From contig SVOV01000005.1 of assembly GCA_015066205.1 (NCBI GenBank), positions 1 through 64,000 of the forward strand: a stretch of DNA of 64,000 nt. Direction: 5' to 3'. Positions within the stretch are counted from its first letter, which is position 1; each line of letters begins with the position of its first letter. The DNA comes from Oscillospiraceae bacterium (GTDB taxonomy: Bacteria > Bacillota > Clostridia > Oscillospirales > Acutalibacteraceae). Position numbers and translations under genes: made by a program. Below, in pieces: positions 61,975-64,000 of this stretch. The notes beneath the pieces were generated by a model that saw only the letters and a list, made by a program, of their open reading frames with translations, was not told where the DNA came from and did no database searches.

Positions 61975-63090
61975 ATGCTTCAGTATGAAGAATTAAGACT
62001 TGCTCTTCTTGAGCAGGATTCTCCCCTTAAGGAGCTTAAAGAGGCTCTCAGTATTGATGCGCTTAAAGAGGAAATTGCAGAGCTTGATGCCAAGACCGCA
62101 GAGGAAGCATTCTGGAACGATGTCGCAAATTCCAACAAGGTGCTTCAGAAGCTTTCCGGACTTAAGAATAAGGTAAAGAAATACGAGGATCTCGTTGCCG
62201 ATTATGACGACACTCTCACTCTCATTGAGATGAGCAACGAAGAAGAAGACGAAAGTATGCTTGACGAATGTGTTGAAAGCGTTGAAAGAGTAAAGGGCGA
62301 AATTGAAAAGCTTACTCTTGAAACTCTTCTTTCGGGACAGTATGACAACAATAATGCTATCCTTACCTTCCACGCAGGTGCGGGCGGAACAGAGGCTCAG
62401 GACTGGTGCCAGATGCTTTTCAGAATGTACGGTCAGTGGGCAACAAAGCACGGCTTCAAGTTCACTACTGTTGACTTCCTTGACGGCGACGAAGCAGGAC
62501 TCAAATCTGCTGTTGTCGTTATTGAGGGCGACAATGCCTACGGTTATCTCAAGAGTGAAATGGGCGTTCACAGACTTGTCCGTGTTTCTCCCTTCGATTC
62601 CTCGGGAAGAAGACACACTTCCTTTGCTTCTCTTGAGGTCATGCCCGAAATTGACGATACCATTGAGGTAGAGATCCGTGAAGAGGATATCACAATGGAG
62701 GTTTACCGTGCATCGGGCGCAGGCGGACAGAAGGTTAATAAGACCTCATCTGCAGTCCGTCTTATCCATAATCCCACAGGTATTGTTGTTTCCTGTCAGG
62801 TCGAAAGAAGCCAGCATCAGAACAGAGAAGTGTGTATGAGAATGCTCAAATCCAAGCTCATTGAGATCAAGGAAAGAGAGCATCTTGAACGAATTGAAGA
62901 CATCAAGGGTGTTCAGAAGGAGATCGGCTGGGGCTCACAGATCCGTTCCTATGTATTTATGCCCTACACTCTTGCAAAGGATCACAGAACCGGTTTTGAA
63001 AACGGTAATATAAATGCCGTTATGGACGGTGAAATTGACGGCTTTATCAATGCTTATCTTAAACAGCAGTCACAGGTAAAAACTGACTGA
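61975..63090 (+). CDS. prfB: Peptide chain release factor 2
   Basis: Ends translation at UGA and UAA codons. The key residues are in SGAGGQKVNKTSSAV (the GGQ that triggers peptide release) and RVSPFDSSGRRHTSF (the SPF codon-reading motif). 371 residues from the ATG at 61975, which follows GAGGTGA. Unlike most prfB genes there is no CTTTGA frameshift site near codon 25: the frame is open from start to end. A strong terminator follows at 63267. Confidence 0.96.
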   Translation: MLQYEELRLALLEQDSPLKELKEALSIDALKEEIAELDAKTAEEAFWNDVANSNKVLQKLSGLKNKVKKYEDLVADYDDTLTLIEMSNEEEDESMLDECVESVERVKGEIEKLTLETLLSGQYDNNNAILTFHAGAGGTEAQDWCQMLFRMYGQWATKHGFKFTTVDFLDGDEAGLKSAVVVIEGDNAYGYLKSEMGVHRLVRVSPFDSSGRRHTSFASLEVMPEIDDTIEVEIREEDITMEVYRASGAGGQKVNKTSSAVRLIHNPTGIVVSCQVERSQHQNREVCMRMLKSKLIEIKEREHLERIEDIKGVQKEIGWGSQIRSYVFMPYTLAKDHRTGFENGNINAVMDGEIDGFINAYLKQQSQVKTD

Positions 63091-63266
63091 TTAAAACAGT
63101 TTTGAGGAATTGAACAAATAAAGGACAATGTGAATAAGTTGTTAAAAATGTTCACAGAAAATTCATAAACATATAAACAAAAAGTAAACACTGAATGTTA
63201 TTATCTTAACGCAGTGAAGAATTGCATTTATTTATGATTATTCCTTTTATTTATTTTCTCTTCCCC

Positions 63267-63308
63267 AAAAAGGAAAGACCCGGCTTTATGCCGGGTCTTT
63301 CCTTTTTT
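63267..63308 (+). terminator. Strong intrinsic terminator of prfB
   Basis: AAAGGAAAGACCCGGC pairs with GCCGGGTCTTTCCTTT over 16 bp across TTTAT, with T on its 3' side. The 176 bases between the prfB stop and this hairpin are AT-rich and hold no gene. Confidence 0.95.
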
Positions 63309-63344
63309 GTATACCTGAAAAGTATCAGTTTCGTCTTTTTTTTA

Positions 63345-63373
63345 TTGAAAACGCCATTGGATATTGTTATAAT
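63345..63373 (+). promoter_or_regulatory. Sigma-A promoter of the terminal ATPase gene
   Basis: TTGAAA, 17 bp, TATAAT, about 25 nt before the ATG at 63398. Confidence 0.85.
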
Positions 63374-63397
63374 CGGAAGCAGAAACGGGGTGTGGCT

Positions 63398-63994
63398 ATG
63401 ATAAAGAAAATTGTTATAACAGGCGGTCCTTGCGGCGGAAAGACCTCCGCTATGAAAAGACTGTCGGAAGCCTTTACGGAAATGGGCTATACGGTAATTA
63501 TAATTCCCGAAACCGCGACGGAGCTTATAAATGCAGGCATCAGCGCAAAAGCCCTCGGTTCAGCTCTTCAGTTTCAGAAATGTGTTACCGCTCTTCAGCT
63601 TGAAAAGGAAAAGGTTTATTTTATGGGAGCGCAGGCTCTCAAAAGGGAAAAGGTGTTGCTTCTTCTTGACAGAGGACTTGCAGATTCGCGTGCTTATCTT
63701 ACAGACGGCGAATATGAAGAGCTTCTCGGATTCTTCGGAAAAAGCCGCGGTGAATTTGTGTTCCCATATGAAGCGGTCTTTCATATGACAACAGCGGCAG
63801 ACGGGGCAGAGGAATTCTACACTACCTCCAATAATACCGCAAGAACGGAAGAGCCGCCCGAGGCAAGAGAGCTTGATAAAAAGATCATTGATGCCTGGAG
63901 CGGACATAAAAATTTTTATATAATTGATAATTCAACGGATTTTAAGGGAAAGATAGCAAGACTTGTTGAAAAAGCATCGGAGCTTCTTGAATAA
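63398..63994 (+). CDS. P-loop AAA ATPase/kinase-like protein (NadR/Ttd14 type)
   Basis: 198 residues: Walker A ITGGPCGGKTSAMKRL near the N-terminus, IIPETATELI, and LLLLDRGLADSRAYL as the DRx lid motif. These are the marks of the AAA_28 group, which includes the kinase half of NadR and the phosphoinositide-binding Ttd14. No nicotinamide-specific part is present, so function is open. Start at the ATG at 63398, 7 nt from GGGG; the GTG two codons earlier overlaps that site. Its stop lies six bases before the window end. Confidence 0.83.
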   Translation: MIKKIVITGGPCGGKTSAMKRLSEAFTEMGYTVIIIPETATELINAGISAKALGSALQFQKCVTALQLEKEKVYFMGAQALKREKVLLLLDRGLADSRAYLTDGEYEELLGFFGKSRGEFVFPYEAVFHMTTAADGAEEFYTTSNNTARTEEPPEARELDKKIIDAWSGHKNFYIIDNSTDFKGKIARLVEKASELLE

Positions 63995-64000
63995 AACTGC

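Overview
The window looks like chromosomal DNA of an uncultured gut-type member of class Clostridia (Bacillota, probably Oscillospirales/Ruminococcaceae-like). The evidence is the Gram-positive gene orders ffs-dnaX-ebfC-recR and mcsA-mcsB-clpC, ssrA beside smpB, a Na+-pumping decarboxylase module, strong AGGAGG-type ribosome sites, sigma-A promoters with 17-bp spacers, and moderate GC. There are no rRNA genes, tRNAs, CRISPR arrays or prophage. Apart from one small repeat-bounded element, this is a core and accessory chromosome segment.

Layout. 1-5 kb: tmRNA (ssrA) between two arrays of very short hairpins, then an XRE regulator, smpB, argS, a DUF1934 protein and sfsA, all on the minus strand. 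5-11 kb (plus): SRP RNA, dnaX with a repeat-filled linker, ebfC, recR, an FGGY sugar kinase and two unrecognised genes. 11-19.6 kb (minus): an F-type ATP synthase operon (I-a-c-b-[TM/delta/alpha fusion]-gamma-beta-epsilon) followed by an ABC exporter. 19.7-29 kb (plus): a very large GH38 alpha-mannosidase, an ECF sigma/anti-sigma pair, an acidic lipoprotein, and an MBOAT acyltransferase with an AlgJ/DHHW-type partner. 29-38.3 kb (minus): a GPH/MFS transporter with a long coiled-coil tail, GtrA, a LytTR response regulator, a GHKL sensor kinase, nadA-nadB-nadC and a metallophosphoesterase.

38.4-43 kb (plus): an M42 aminopeptidase, a 542-bp element bounded by 31-bp inverted repeats and carrying an S23-type four-helix-bundle gene, a THUMP-type RNA methyltransferase and a Na/Pi cotransporter with a PhoU tail. 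43-46.7 kb (minus): an oxaloacetate-decarboxylase-type Na+ pump in four genes. 46.7-57.4 kb (plus): mcsA-mcsB-clpC, then two secreted proteins, a 1578-residue protein of unknown family and a lipase-like hydrolase. 57.4-58.1 kb is unexplained non-coding DNA. 58-62 kb (minus): a DUF2804 protein, an RlmD-type methyltransferase and a RING/DUF2628 membrane protein. 62-64 kb (plus): prfB without the usual programmed frameshift, and a small P-loop kinase-like ATPase.

The two most unusual observations are the ATP synthase subunit in which a membrane helix and a delta C-terminal domain are fused in frame to a complete alpha subunit, with no standard start codon at the junction, and the family of heptamer-based repeats. 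The heptamer repeats bound the S23 gene as near-perfect 31-bp inverted repeats and also occur as a solo in-frame copy inside dnaX.
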